The notes under the pieces are model-generated. The model made no database searches. It was given only the letters and a program-made list of their open reading frames with translations, and was not told the DNA's origin. Shown piece by piece: positions 29,533-38,002 of a DNA stretch of 64,000 nucleotides. Each line of letters starts with the position of its first letter. Position 1 is the stretch's first letter. The DNA comes from Ornithinimicrobium sediminis. Its GTDB lineage: Bacteria > Actinomycetota > Actinomycetes > Actinomycetales > Dermatophilaceae. The DNA lies in contig NZ_JAJSDQ010000005.1 in NCBI RefSeq assembly GCF_021272345.1, positions 124,001 through 188,000 of the forward strand, in the 5' to 3' direction. Position numbers and translations under genes: made by a program.

Positions 29533-30471
29533 TCACGGAGCCAGGGCGAGGGCCTTGAGCAGGCGGGCCACGGCGTTGCCGATGCCGTAGGCCTCGACGT
29601 GCTGCTGCAGGGTCTCGGGGTCGGCGATCTCGCGGGGGAGCGTCAGCGGCACGTCCGGCACCGGCACGTCACGGGCCACCTTCACTACGAGCGGAGCCAC
29701 GTCCAGATAGTCGGACGCCGCCTGCAGGTTGGCTCTGCGCGCACCCTTGATCCGCGGGTCGCCGGCAGCGACGGCCGCACGGACCCCGGCGAGGGAGCCG
29801 TAGGTCTCGACCAGCTGCGCCGCGGTCTTGTCGCCGATGCCCTTGACCCCGGGGAGCCCGTCACTCGTGTCTCCGCGCAGCGCCGCCATGTCGGCGTACG
29901 CCTGCCCGGTGGGCACGGCATACCTCTGCACGAGCGTGTCCTGGGTGACGAGGTCGGCGTCGCGCACACCACCACGGGCGGTGTAGACCACCCGGACCCC
30001 GGCCTCGTCGTCGACGAGCTGGAACAGGTCACGGTCGCCCGTCACGACGTCCACCGGCATCCTGCCGCGGTGCCGGTCGGTGAGGGTGCCGATGACGTCG
30101 TCGGCCTCGTAGCCGTCGACCCCGATGACCGGGATGCCGACCGCCTCCACGACCCGTCGCAGGACCGGGACCTGGACCTCGAGGTCGGCCGGCGCCTCCT
30201 CCCGGTCCTGGGTGCCCTCGACGAGCCGGTGCGCCTTGTAGGAGGGGATCGCCTCGACGCGGAACTGCGGACGCCAGTCGTTGTCCCAGCAGCAGACGAG
30301 GTGGGTGGGGGAGAAGCGGGTGACCAGCGTGGCGACCATGTCGCACAGCCCACGCACCGCGTTGGTGGGCGTGCCGTCCGGACCGGGCTGCAGGTCCTTG
30401 ACGCCGAAGAAGGCCCGGAAGTAGAGCGAGGCGGTGTCGACGAGGAGGAGCCGGGGCTCGGGAGCGCTCAC
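29533..30471 (-). CDS. 5'-3' exonuclease (PolI N-domain-like, FEN family)
   Basis: 312 residues. This is the stand-alone form of the 5' nuclease domain of DNA polymerase I. Metal-binding acidic residues appear in LLLVDTASLYFRAFF, DGYEADDVIG and VVTGDRDLFQLVDD, and the helix-hairpin-helix is in DGLPGVKGIGDKTAAQLV. It probably removes RNA primers or flaps. The GTG start is supported by TAGCCT 6 nt upstream. Many Actinobacteria carry such a protein in addition to full PolA. Confidence 0.9.
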   Translation of the reverse strand: MSAPEPRLLLVDTASLYFRAFFGVKDLQPGPDGTPTNAVRGLCDMVATLVTRFSPTHLVCCWDNDWRPQFRVEAIPSYKAHRLVEGTQDREEAPADLEVQVPVLRRVVEAVGIPVIGVDGYEADDVIGTLTDRHRGRMPVDVVTGDRDLFQLVDDEAGVRVVYTARGGVRDADLVTQDTLVQRYAVPTGQAYADMAALRGDTSDGLPGVKGIGDKTAAQLVETYGSLAGVRAAVAAGDPRIKGARRANLQAASDYLDVAPLVVKVARDVPVPDVPLTLPREIADPETLQQHVEAYGIGNAVARLLKALALAP

Positions 30472-30477
30472 GGGCCC

Positions 30478-30483
30478 AGGCTA
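30478..30483 (-). promoter_or_regulatory. Leaderless -10 box (TAGCCT) before the 5'-3' exonuclease
   Basis: On the minus strand TAGCCT ends 6 nt before the GTG start at 30471. The gene diverges from thrE across 65 bp. Confidence 0.55.
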
Positions 30484-30536
30484 CGTGCCGGTCACCGTGG
30501 GGGCGTCGTGACATGGGCGCTGAGAGACTGTGCCGC

Positions 30537-31781
30537 ATGAGTGCGCCCGCAGATGCCCCCAGCGACGACGAGCTGACCCTCAGGCTCCTGGCGCACCTGG
30601 GCACGGCGATGATCGCCACCGGACAGCCGGTGCACGAGATCGAGCAGGAGCTGGTCGCCGTCGGCGCGCGTCTGGGCCATCCCGGCATCCAGCTGGGCGC
30701 CGGTCCCACCAGCCTCACCCTGGCCCTGTCCGCAGGTGCCCCCGCGACGTTTGCCGCTGCCCAGTCGTCCCTGCGGCTGGACCAGGCCTCCGACGTGCGG
30801 CGGATCCGGCACCAGCTGCTCACGGGGGAGCTGCCCCCGGACGACGCCTTCGCCGAGCTGGCCGCCCTGCGGCACCGCCCCCCGCTCTACCCCCGGTGGA
30901 CCGTGCCGCTGGCCTGGGTGGCGGTCGCGGCCGGCATCGCGCTCATCCTGCAGCCGGGGTGGGCCAACGTGACCGCAGCGGCCGCCTGTGCCCTGGTCGT
31001 CGTCGGCCTGCTGTCGCTGGCCCGGCGGATGCCGGTCCTCATGGTGCTCCTGCCGACCGTGGCCGCCTTCGTCGTCTCCTGCATGGTGTTCGCCGCCGCC
31101 CACGCCGGGCTGGTGCAAGGGCCGCTGCGCACGGTGCTCCCGCCCCTGGCCGTGCTGCTGCCGGGTGCGCTGATGGTGACCGGTATGTCGGAGCTGGCCG
31201 CCGGACACATGCAGGCCGGGTCGGCGCGCCTCACCTACGGCACGGTGCAGCTCGGCCTGTTCGCGCTGGGCCTGGTGGCCGCGGTGGCCGTCCTGCGCGT
31301 CCCGCCGGAGATGCTGGCCAACCTGCGCGTGGACACCGTCGGATGGTGGGCGGCGCCGCTGGGCATCCTGGCCATCGGCGTCGGCATCAGCCTCATGGAG
31401 AGCGTGCAGTGGCGGCTCATGCCCTGGATCCTGCTGGTGCTCCTGGTGACCTTCCTCGCGCAGACCGCCGGCCAGCTCAGCCATGCGGGCCTGGGCGGCT
31501 TCCTGGGCGCGATCACCGCCACCCTGGGCGCCGCGCTCGTGGAGGCGCGCCGCCCCGAGCTGGCCCGGCTCGTCGTCTTCCTGCCGTCGTTCTGGCTGCT
31601 GGTCCCCGGGAGCCTGGGCCTGGTCGGCGTCTCCCAGCTCGTCGCAGACCCGGCGCAGGCCCTGGACTTCGGGCTGGGGGTGGTCGTGGTCATCGCGGCG
31701 ATCGCGCTCGGTCTGCTCGTGGGGTCGGCGGTTGCCCGCCCGCTCGCCGACCTCCTCCGTCGCGCGCCGTCACTAGGCTGA
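30537..31781 (+). CDS. Threonine/serine exporter family protein (ThrE-like)
   Basis: 414 residues. The N-terminal soluble part (LAHLGTAMIATGQPVHEIEQEL ... LGAGPTSLTLAL) is the conserved ThrE domain. About ten transmembrane helices follow, with GALMVTGMSELAAGHMQAGSARL and FLPSFWLLVPGSLGLVGVSQL typical of the two fused ThrE halves. The family exports L-threonine and L-serine by proton antiport. An Lrp/AsnC-type regulator 4 bp downstream suggests amino-acid-responsive control. The ATG at 30537 is chosen over 30513; a weak GAGACT box lies 7 nt upstream. Confidence 0.85.
   Translation: MSAPADAPSDDELTLRLLAHLGTAMIATGQPVHEIEQELVAVGARLGHPGIQLGAGPTSLTLALSAGAPATFAAAQSSLRLDQASDVRRIRHQLLTGELPPDDAFAELAALRHRPPLYPRWTVPLAWVAVAAGIALILQPGWANVTAAAACALVVVGLLSLARRMPVLMVLLPTVAAFVVSCMVFAAAHAGLVQGPLRTVLPPLAVLLPGALMVTGMSELAAGHMQAGSARLTYGTVQLGLFALGLVAAVAVLRVPPEMLANLRVDTVGWWAAPLGILAIGVGISLMESVQWRLMPWILLVLLVTFLAQTAGQLSHAGLGGFLGAITATLGAALVEARRPELARLVVFLPSFWLLVPGSLGLVGVSQLVADPAQALDFGLGVVVVIAAIALGLLVGSAVARPLADLLRRAPSLG
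31774..31779 (+). promoter_or_regulatory. Leaderless -10 box (TAGGCT) before the Lrp-type gene
   Basis: TAGGCT ends 6 nt before the ATG at 31786, inside the last codons of thrE, so the regulator gene can be transcribed separately. Confidence 0.5.
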
Positions 31782-31785
31782 CCCC

Positions 31786-32256
31786 ATGGAGTCCCTGGAC
31801 CGGCACATCGTCTCCCTCCTCGCACAGGACGGCAGGATGAGCTTCGCCGACCTCGGCAGGCAGGTCGGGCTGTCGACGTCGGCGGTGCACCAGCGTGTCA
31901 AGCGGCTCGAGGAGCGCGGCATCATCGCCGGCTACCGGGCCGAGGTCGACCACGCCTCGGTGGGCCTGCCGCTGACCGCGCTCATCTCCGTGGTGCCCTT
32001 CGACGCCGCCGCGCCGGACGACATCCCCGACCGGCTGCGCAACGTGGAGCAGATCGTCTCCTGCTGGTCGGTCGCCGGTGACGAGAACTACGTGCTGCTG
32101 GTGCGCGTGCCCCGGCCCCAGGAGCTCGAGGAGCTGCTGGCCACGATCCGGGCCCAGGGACAGTGCAGCACGAACACGACCGTGGTGCTGTCCACCCCCT
32201 GGGAGGGACGCGCTGCGCTGCTGCCCGAGGACCCGGTCGTCACACCGGCCGGCTGA
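31786..32256 (+). CDS. Lrp/AsnC family transcriptional regulator
   Basis: 156 residues. The N-terminal helix-turn-helix (LDRHIVSLLAQDGRMSFADLGRQVGLSTSAVHQRVKRLEERGII) is followed by a RAM ligand domain (SCWSVAGDENYVLLVRV), in which GDENY is the usual effector-loop signature GDYDY/GDxDY. Such proteins sense amino acids. Its position suggests control of thrE, and possibly of the nearby lysine genes, but no Lrp site is evident. It converges on ybaK across 12 bp. Confidence 0.88.
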   Translation: MESLDRHIVSLLAQDGRMSFADLGRQVGLSTSAVHQRVKRLEERGIIAGYRAEVDHASVGLPLTALISVVPFDAAAPDDIPDRLRNVEQIVSCWSVAGDENYVLLVRVPRPQELEELLATIRAQGQCSTNTTVVLSTPWEGRAALLPEDPVVTPAG

Positions 32257-32268
32257 GGGCGCACTCGC

Positions 32269-32760
32269 TCAGCTGCGGGCGATCGGGGCGCTCGAGGCCC
32301 CGGTCACGGTGACCAGGTCAGCCGGGGAGAGCTCCAGGTCGAGGCCACGCCTGCCCCCGGAGACCAGCACCGTCGCGAACTGGTCGGCGGAGGAGTCGAG
32401 GACGGTGACCAGCCGCCTGCGCTGCCCGATCGGGCTGATCCCGCCCACGACATACCCCGTCACCCGCTCCGCGACCGCGGGCTCGGCCATCACAGCCCGC
32501 TTCACCCCCACCGCCGCTGCCAGAGCCTTCAGGTCGAGCATCCCGTCGACCGGGACGATGCCCACGACCAGGCCTCGGTCGGTCTCGGCCAGCAGCGTCT
32601 TCAGGACCCGCGCCGGGTCGACGCCCAACGACTCGGCCGCCTCGAGCCCGAAGGACGCCGCGCCGGGGTCGTGCTCGTAGGCCCTGAGCGTGTAGGTGAC
32701 ACCGGCGGCGTCGAGGGCGACGGTCGCCGGCGTGCCAGCGCCGTGCCTTCTGCGTGCCAC
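32269..32760 (-). CDS. ybaK: Cys-tRNA(Pro)/Cys-tRNA(Cys) deacylase, YbaK/EbsC family
   Basis: 163 residues. The family removes mischarged cysteine or related amino acids from tRNA(Pro). Conserved pieces are YEHDPGAASFGLEAAESLGV, VLKTLLAETD (catalytic-type lysine), VPVDGMLDLKALA and VGGISPIGQRR. The open frame extends 39 codons further upstream, but the GTG at 32760 has TATCCT 6 nt upstream and gives normal family length. Confidence 0.88.
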   Translation of the reverse strand: MARRRHGAGTPATVALDAAGVTYTLRAYEHDPGAASFGLEAAESLGVDPARVLKTLLAETDRGLVVGIVPVDGMLDLKALAAAVGVKRAVMAEPAVAERVTGYVVGGISPIGQRRRLVTVLDSSADQFATVLVSGGRRGLDLELSPADLVTVTGASSAPIARS

Positions 32761-32766
32761 GGCGCT

Positions 32767-32772
32767 AGGATA
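32767..32772 (-). promoter_or_regulatory. Leaderless -10 box (TATCCT) before ybaK
   Basis: On the minus strand TATCCT ends 6 nt before the GTG start at 32760. It supports that start over longer forms of the open frame. Confidence 0.5.
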
Positions 32773-32845
32773 CGGCGCACCGCCTACTGTGACGACCACA
32801 TGCGAGGGCACCGAGCCGTCGCAACATCCCAGGAGTGGAGTGCCC

Positions 32846-33730
32846 ATGCGCATCCTGTTCACCGGAGGGTCCGGCAAGGCGGGCCGGGTCGTCGCGCCCT
32901 ACCTCGCAGCACGCGGTCACGAGGTCATCAACGTCGACCTGGTCCCGTTGGGCCACGACGACGTCCATGACATCCGCGCCGACCTCACCGACGCCGGCCA
33001 GGTCTGGAACGCCTTCTTCAGCTACACCGGCCCGCACGAGCTGGACGCCGGCCAGGGTGTGCCCCGGATCGACGCGGTCGTGCACTTCGCGGCGGTGCCG
33101 GCGATCATGCTGACCCCGGACAACGAGTGCTTCCGGGTCAACACGATGGGCACCTACAACGTCCTGGAGGCAGCCACCCGGCTCGGCGTCACCAAGGTCG
33201 TCCTGGCCTCCTCCGAGACGACCTACGGCATCTGCTTCGCCGACGGCGTCGTGGACCCGCCCGAGCTGCCGCTGCGCGAGGACGCACCCACCGTGCCGCC
33301 CATGGACAGCTACGCCCTGTCGAAGGTCGTCAACGAGGTGACCGCGCGCACGTTCCACCAGCGCACCGGTGCCGACATCTACGCCCTGCGCATCGGCAAC
33401 GTCTGGGACGACAGCGACTACGCGCAGCTGCCGACCTACCTCGCCGAGCCGGGGCTGCGGCGACGCAACGCCTTCAACTACGTCGACGCCCGGGACCTCG
33501 GCCAGATCGTCGAGCTGTGCCTGCAGCACGACGGCCTGGGCTTCCAGGTCTTCAACGCCTGCAACGACACCAACGTGGCCTGGGCACCGGCCGCTGAGCT
33601 GGCCCAGGAGCACTTCCCGGGGGTGCCGCTGGCCGCCGACCACGGCGAGTTCGAGGGCCTGATGTCCAACCGCAAGGTGCGCGAGGTGCTCGGCTTCTCC
33701 GAGCGGCACGACTGGCGGGACCGCGCCTGA
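32846..33730 (+). CDS. NAD(P)-dependent epimerase/dehydratase (extended SDR)
   Basis: 294 residues. The Rossmann motif TGGSGKAGR is at the N-terminus; catalytic-type residues are in SSETTYG and YALSK (Tyr-x3-Lys). It acts on a nucleotide-sugar or similar substrate that cannot be specified. The ATG at 32846 has AGGAG about 10 nt upstream, and TACTGT at 32785-32790 is a possible -10 box. It lies beside the lysine cluster but ends 21 bp before kamA on the opposite strand, so a shared pathway is not implied. Confidence 0.82.
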   Translation: MRILFTGGSGKAGRVVAPYLAARGHEVINVDLVPLGHDDVHDIRADLTDAGQVWNAFFSYTGPHELDAGQGVPRIDAVVHFAAVPAIMLTPDNECFRVNTMGTYNVLEAATRLGVTKVVLASSETTYGICFADGVVDPPELPLREDAPTVPPMDSYALSKVVNEVTARTFHQRTGADIYALRIGNVWDDSDYAQLPTYLAEPGLRRRNAFNYVDARDLGQIVELCLQHDGLGFQVFNACNDTNVAWAPAAELAQEHFPGVPLAADHGEFEGLMSNRKVREVLGFSERHDWRDRA

Positions 33731-33751
33731 GCGGCCGACCGCGAGCCGGGG

Positions 33752-35233
33752 TCAGTGCACCAGCTGGTCGACCGAGGCCTGGCGGCTGGCCGCTGCACGG
33801 TCCACGGCCTCCTGGTGCAGACCCGCCGCGTCCGAGCTGCCGGCACCGTGCTCGCGCCACCACTGCTGCCCGCTGTCCGACAGCGTGTAGATGGGGTCGT
33901 AGTAGACGTACTCGGCGCTCGTGACGTCGACGTCCTCGCTCTCGATCGAGGTGCGGTAGTTCTTGCGCCAGTAGGAGATGCCCCGCTCGTGGTCGTAGGT
34001 GTCGACCTGGTGCACCCAGCGCTTGCCGACGAACGGCACGTCGCACACGATGCGGGGGGTCGCGAAGCCGGGCAGGTAGCCCATGATGGCGTGCTGCAGG
34101 TGCTGCGCCTCGGACAGGGAGAGCCGCCAGTGCTCGGCGAAGGGGATCATGTCGCACATGTAGAAGTAGTACGGCGTGACCGAGGCTCCGTCGGACAGCG
34201 CGAAGCACAGGTCGAGCAGGTCCTCGCTGGTGGCGTTGACCCCCCGCATCAGGACACCCTGGTTGCGCACGTCCCGCACGCCGGCCTCGAGCATGGCCCG
34301 GGCGGCGTCCGCGACCAGCGGGGTGACGGACTGGGCGTTGTTGACGTGCGTGTGGATCGCCAGGCCGACCCCGCGCGCCCGGGCCGTCGCCGAGACACGG
34401 GCCACGCCCTCCACCACGTCGGGAGCCAGCCAGTGCTGGGGCAGACCCATCAGCGCCTTGCTGGCGAGCCGGATGTCCTTGATGGTGTCGATCTCGAGGA
34501 GCCGGTCGAGGAAGGCCTCCAGGTTCTTCCACGGCATGTTGGCGACGTCACCCCCGGACACGACGACGTCGCGCACGCTCGGGGTCGCGCGCAGGTAGTC
34601 GATCATCGCTTGGTGCCGGTCGACCGGCTTGCCCGCCAGCTTGAGCTTGACGACCTGCGCGGTGGAGTTGCCCACCAGGTCCATCCGCGTGCAGTGCCCG
34701 CAGTACTGCGGACAGGTCGGGAGCAGCTCGGCCAGCACCTTCGTGGGGTAGCGGTGGGTCAGGCCCTCCGCCACCCACATGTCGTGCTCGTGCAGCGAGT
34801 CCCGGGTGGCATAGGGGTGCGAGGGCCAGTCGGTGCGCCGGTCGGAGAAGACCGGCAGCATGTACTGCCGCACCGGGTCGGCACGGAAGGCGCGGGTGAA
34901 CTCCTCGCCGGCCGCGGGCATCCGCTGCGCGTCACCGAACCGGCCCCACGTCATCTCGCTGACCATCGTGTTCATCATCTGTGGGGTGACCAGCATGGAC
35001 ATGGTGGCCCGCTCGGCCTGGTCACTCTCCAGGTCCGCGTAGAGCTCGTCGGTCAGGAGCCCCCCCATCAGCTCGCGCAGCTGGCGGAGGTTCTTGACGC
35101 AGTGCGCACGCTGCCACTGCACGTCCGCCCACTCCGCCGCGGTGACGTCGCGCCACCCGGGGAAACGGGTCCAGTCGGGCTCGACCAGCGCGCGCTGCTG
35201 GTACCGGTACGGCTGCTCGATCTTTGCGGTCAT
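33752..35233 (-). CDS. kamA: KamA family radical SAM lysine 2,3-aminomutase
   Basis: 493 residues. KamA converts L-lysine to L-beta-lysine using a 4Fe-4S cluster, SAM and PLP. The radical-SAM cysteines are at 174, 178 and 181 (CPQYCGHC, fitting CxxxCxxC); VVSGGD, NQGVLMRGVN and PYYFYMCDMI are family motifs. The probable PLP lysine is in DVPFVGKRW. The motif CPQYCGHCTRMDLVG differs from the usual CPxYCRHCTRRR, so this is a divergent clade; lysine as substrate is inferred from the kdd-kamDE-kal operon beside it. The ATG at 35233 has TAGCAT 7 nt upstream. A longer frame to 35458 would overlap divergent kdd and is rejected. Confidence 0.85.
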   Translation of the reverse strand: MTAKIEQPYRYQQRALVEPDWTRFPGWRDVTAAEWADVQWQRAHCVKNLRQLRELMGGLLTDELYADLESDQAERATMSMLVTPQMMNTMVSEMTWGRFGDAQRMPAAGEEFTRAFRADPVRQYMLPVFSDRRTDWPSHPYATRDSLHEHDMWVAEGLTHRYPTKVLAELLPTCPQYCGHCTRMDLVGNSTAQVVKLKLAGKPVDRHQAMIDYLRATPSVRDVVVSGGDVANMPWKNLEAFLDRLLEIDTIKDIRLASKALMGLPQHWLAPDVVEGVARVSATARARGVGLAIHTHVNNAQSVTPLVADAARAMLEAGVRDVRNQGVLMRGVNATSEDLLDLCFALSDGASVTPYYFYMCDMIPFAEHWRLSLSEAQHLQHAIMGYLPGFATPRIVCDVPFVGKRWVHQVDTYDHERGISYWRKNYRTSIESEDVDVTSAEYVYYDPIYTLSDSGQQWWREHGAGSSDAAGLHQEAVDRAAASRQASVDQLVH

Positions 35234-35315
35234 AAGTGGCATGCTACGGACACCTTCCCGCGAAAGGAAAGTCTGGCAGGAAGATTTCTTGAGGCGTGTC
35301 GATATGGGAGGACGA
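35234..35315. promoter_or_regulatory. Divergent control region of the lysine-degradation genes
   Basis: This 82-bp gap is A/T-richer than its surroundings. On the minus strand TAGCAT (35241-35246) ends 7 nt before the kamA ATG. On the plus strand GGGAGG precedes the kdd ATG. The middle holds several short imperfect inverted repeats built from GGAA/TTCC and GAAA/TTTC, likely regulator-binding sequence, but none is a clean operator. Confidence 0.45.
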
Positions 35316-36404
35316 ATGACGGTGACGTCGCCCTTCGGGGTGCACCGCGTGCTGGAGCCCACCGGGGAGGCTGTCACCTTGCCGCAGGCGGCGCTGCGCC
35401 TCGACGACGACCCGCGCATCGGTGCCGACGAGGTGCGCATCGACGTCGAGGTGCTCAACCTCGACGCAGCGTCCTACCGTCAGCTGGCCGACAAGCACCG
35501 GGGCGCAGACCGGCGGGTCGACGGGGCCGCCGTCCGGGCCGAGGTGCTGGACATCGTCCGGGCCCGCGGCAAGATGCAGAACCCGGTCACCGGGTCCGGG
35601 GGCATGCTGATCGGCACCGTGGCCGAGGTGGGTCCGGAGAGTGCCCTCGGGCTGCGGCTTGGGGACCGGGTCGCCACCCTGGTCTCGCTCTCGCTCACCC
35701 CGCTGCGGCTCACCGACCGGCTGGTCCGCTGGGACGGGCTCGGCGAGCGGGTGCCGGCGGCCGGGCACGCGATCCTCTTCGGCCGCTCGGTCGCCGCGAC
35801 GCTCCCCGAGGACCTGGACCCCGAGCTGGCCCTCATGGTGATGGACGTCTGCGGTGCGCCGGCCCTGGTGGCGCGGGTCGTGCGGGACCATCGTCGGCGC
35901 ACCGGACAGGACCCCCTGGTGCTGGTGCTCGGCGGGGCGGGCAAGTCCGGGTCCCTGTCCCTCGCAGCGGCCGCCGACGCCGGGGCAGCACGACGCCTGG
36001 CCGTGGTGCCACACCGGTGGGAGGCACAGACACTGAGGGCCACGGCCCTGGCCGACGAGGTGGTCGTCGCCGACGCCCGCTCCCCGCTCGCGTTGCACGA
36101 GGCGGTGCTCGCGGCCGGGGGCCCGGCCGACGTCACGGTCGTGTGCGTGGACGTCCCGGGCTGTGAGCAGCCGGCCATCATGGCCACCGCCCAGGGCGGC
36201 ACGGTCGTCTACTTCTCCATGGCCACCCACTTCGCCGCCGCTGCGCTCGGGGCCGAGGGGCTGGCAGCCGACGTCACCATGCTCATCGGCAACGGCTACG
36301 TCCCCGGGCACGCCGACTACGCCCTGTCGCTGCTGCGGCGCGACCCCGAGGTGCGGGGCCTGTTCGAGTCGCGGCTGGCGGGCGAGCAGACTGGGGCCCC
36401 ATGA
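35316..36404 (+). CDS. kdd: L-erythro-3,5-diaminohexanoate dehydrogenase
   Basis: 362 residues. Kdd oxidatively deaminates 3,5-diaminohexanoate to 5-amino-3-oxohexanoate with NAD+. The N-terminal PFGVHRVLEPTGEAVTLPQ ... LNLDAASYRQ, the region GRMQ-like RARGKMQNPVTGSGGMLIG, and the nucleotide-binding GGAGKSGSLSLAAA are family features. The ATG at 35316 is preferred to one 4 codons earlier because GGGAGG lies 4-9 nt before it. It overlaps the amidohydrolase start (ATGA). Confidence 0.88.
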   Translation: MTVTSPFGVHRVLEPTGEAVTLPQAALRLDDDPRIGADEVRIDVEVLNLDAASYRQLADKHRGADRRVDGAAVRAEVLDIVRARGKMQNPVTGSGGMLIGTVAEVGPESALGLRLGDRVATLVSLSLTPLRLTDRLVRWDGLGERVPAAGHAILFGRSVAATLPEDLDPELALMVMDVCGAPALVARVVRDHRRRTGQDPLVLVLGGAGKSGSLSLAAAADAGAARRLAVVPHRWEAQTLRATALADEVVVADARSPLALHEAVLAAGGPADVTVVCVDVPGCEQPAIMATAQGGTVVYFSMATHFAAAALGAEGLAADVTMLIGNGYVPGHADYALSLLRRDPEVRGLFESRLAGEQTGAP

Positions 36405-38002
36405 GCGCACCTCACCGCACCCTGGTCCACCGGGCGGTCCTGCACACGGGCACCGACCTCGACGCGGCCGGACCGACGGCCATACTCACCGAGGCGGGAC
36501 GCGTCGTCTGGATCGGTGCCGACCGGGACGCCGCCCGGCACCTGGAGGACGTCGACGACGTCGTGGACGCCGACGGTGCCCTGGTGACCCCGGCGTTCTG
36601 TGACGCCCACGTGCACCTGACGATGACCGGGCAGGGCCTGGACGGCATCGACCTGTCGGGCACCCGGTCCGTGGGGGAGGCGCTGCGGCTGGTGGAGTCG
36701 GCCTCCCGGCACACCCGGGGACGGCCGATCTACGCCCACTCCTGGGACGAGACCCAGTGGGCGGAGCGGCGGCCGCTGACGGCCGCGGAGCTCGACCGCG
36801 CCTCGTACGGCGGCGTGGTCTACGTGCCGCGCATCGACGCCCACTCGGCCAGCGTGTCCTCCGCGATGGCCGCTGTCGCCCGGGTCCACGGACTGGACGG
36901 CTGGGACGGGTCGGGGGTCGTGACCCGTGCCGCCTTCGCCGCGGTGACCAACGCCTTCACCGCGGGGATGACGACCCAGGACCGCGAGCACTACCTCGAC
37001 CTCGCTCTGCGGGCCGCGGCGGAGAGCGGCCTGGGACTGGTGCACGAGACGGGTGCCGACCACATGACCTCGTTCGAGGACGTCCGGCACGTGCTGGACG
37101 CCGGTCGCCGGCCGGGGCGCACCGCGACCATCGCCTACTGGGGCCTGCGGATGGACGACCCGGAGCAGGCCGCTGCGCTGGCCACCCAGCTGGGGGTGCT
37201 CGGTCTGGCCGGGGACCTGTGTGCCGACGGCTCGTTCGGCTCGCGGACGGCGCACGTGCGCGAGCCCTACCTGGACGACACGGGTTCCCCGACCGAGGAG
37301 CGCGGCTACGGCTACCTCACCGTGCCCGAGATCCGCGACCACGTCGTGGCCTGCACTCGCGCCGGGCTGCAGGCGGGCGGACACGTCATCGGCGACGCTG
37401 CCCTGGACACCATGGCTGCCGGCTTCCGTGCCGCCGCGGACGTCGTCGGGGTGGAGGCCGTCCGCGCGGCTCGGCACCGTTGGGAGCACGTCGAGCTGCC
37501 TGACGCGGAGGTGCTGGACACCATGGCGGAGCTGGGCATCTGGGCCAGCATGCAGCCGTCCTTCGACGCCGCGTGGGGAGGCACCGACGGGATGTATGCC
37601 GCACGGCTGGGCGAGCGGCGTGCGCTGGCCGCCGTGCCCCTGCGCAGCATGCTCACCGCTGGGGTGCAGATCGCGCTGGGCTCGGACTCCCCGGTCACCC
37701 CCCTGGACCCCTGGGGCGGGGTCCGTGCGGCGGTCGGGCACCACAACGTCGAGCAGAGACTGTCGGTGCAGGAGGCCTTCAGCGCCCATACCGCCGGTGG
37801 CTACGCGCTGGGAGGCCGGGCCGGGGGGGTGCTCGTGACCGGTGGTCCCGCGACCTACGTCATCTGGGACGTGCCGGAGGAGACACCCCTGACGGCCGAC
37901 CGGCTGCCGGCCCTGAGTGGAGACCCCGAGCAGCCGCTGCCGACCGCCCGCCGCACGGTCGTGGACGGCCACCCCGCATTCGACCGAGAAGGAGCAGCGT
38001 GA
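36401..38002 (+). CDS. Amidohydrolase, YtcJ/exoenzyme-regulatory type, in the lysine operon
   Basis: 533 residues of the amidohydrolase_3 (YtcJ-like) family. The metal ligands HVH are at 70-72 (FCDAHVHL), further ligands are likely in GGHVIGDAAL and RWEHVELPD, and the catalytic aspartate in LGSDSPVTPLDPW. No signal peptide. Both ends overlap neighbours (ATGA with kdd, GTGA with kamD), so it is co-translated with the aminomutase genes. No lysine-fermentation step is known to need such an enzyme. It may release lysine or beta-lysine from an amide, or process a cyclised intermediate; both are guesses from context. Confidence 0.85.
   Translation: MSAPHRTLVHRAVLHTGTDLDAAGPTAILTEAGRVVWIGADRDAARHLEDVDDVVDADGALVTPAFCDAHVHLTMTGQGLDGIDLSGTRSVGEALRLVESASRHTRGRPIYAHSWDETQWAERRPLTAAELDRASYGGVVYVPRIDAHSASVSSAMAAVARVHGLDGWDGSGVVTRAAFAAVTNAFTAGMTTQDREHYLDLALRAAAESGLGLVHETGADHMTSFEDVRHVLDAGRRPGRTATIAYWGLRMDDPEQAAALATQLGVLGLAGDLCADGSFGSRTAHVREPYLDDTGSPTEERGYGYLTVPEIRDHVVACTRAGLQAGGHVIGDAALDTMAAGFRAAADVVGVEAVRAARHRWEHVELPDAEVLDTMAELGIWASMQPSFDAAWGGTDGMYAARLGERRALAAVPLRSMLTAGVQIALGSDSPVTPLDPWGGVRAAVGHHNVEQRLSVQEAFSAHTAGGYALGGRAGGVLVTGGPATYVIWDVPEETPLTADRLPALSGDPEQPLPTARRTVVDGHPAFDREGAA

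Noticed and set aside
35234-35458. A 75-codon N-terminal extension of kamA
   Set aside because: It would overlap the divergent kdd gene and its ribosome binding site. The TAGCAT box 7 nt before 35233 supports the shorter protein.
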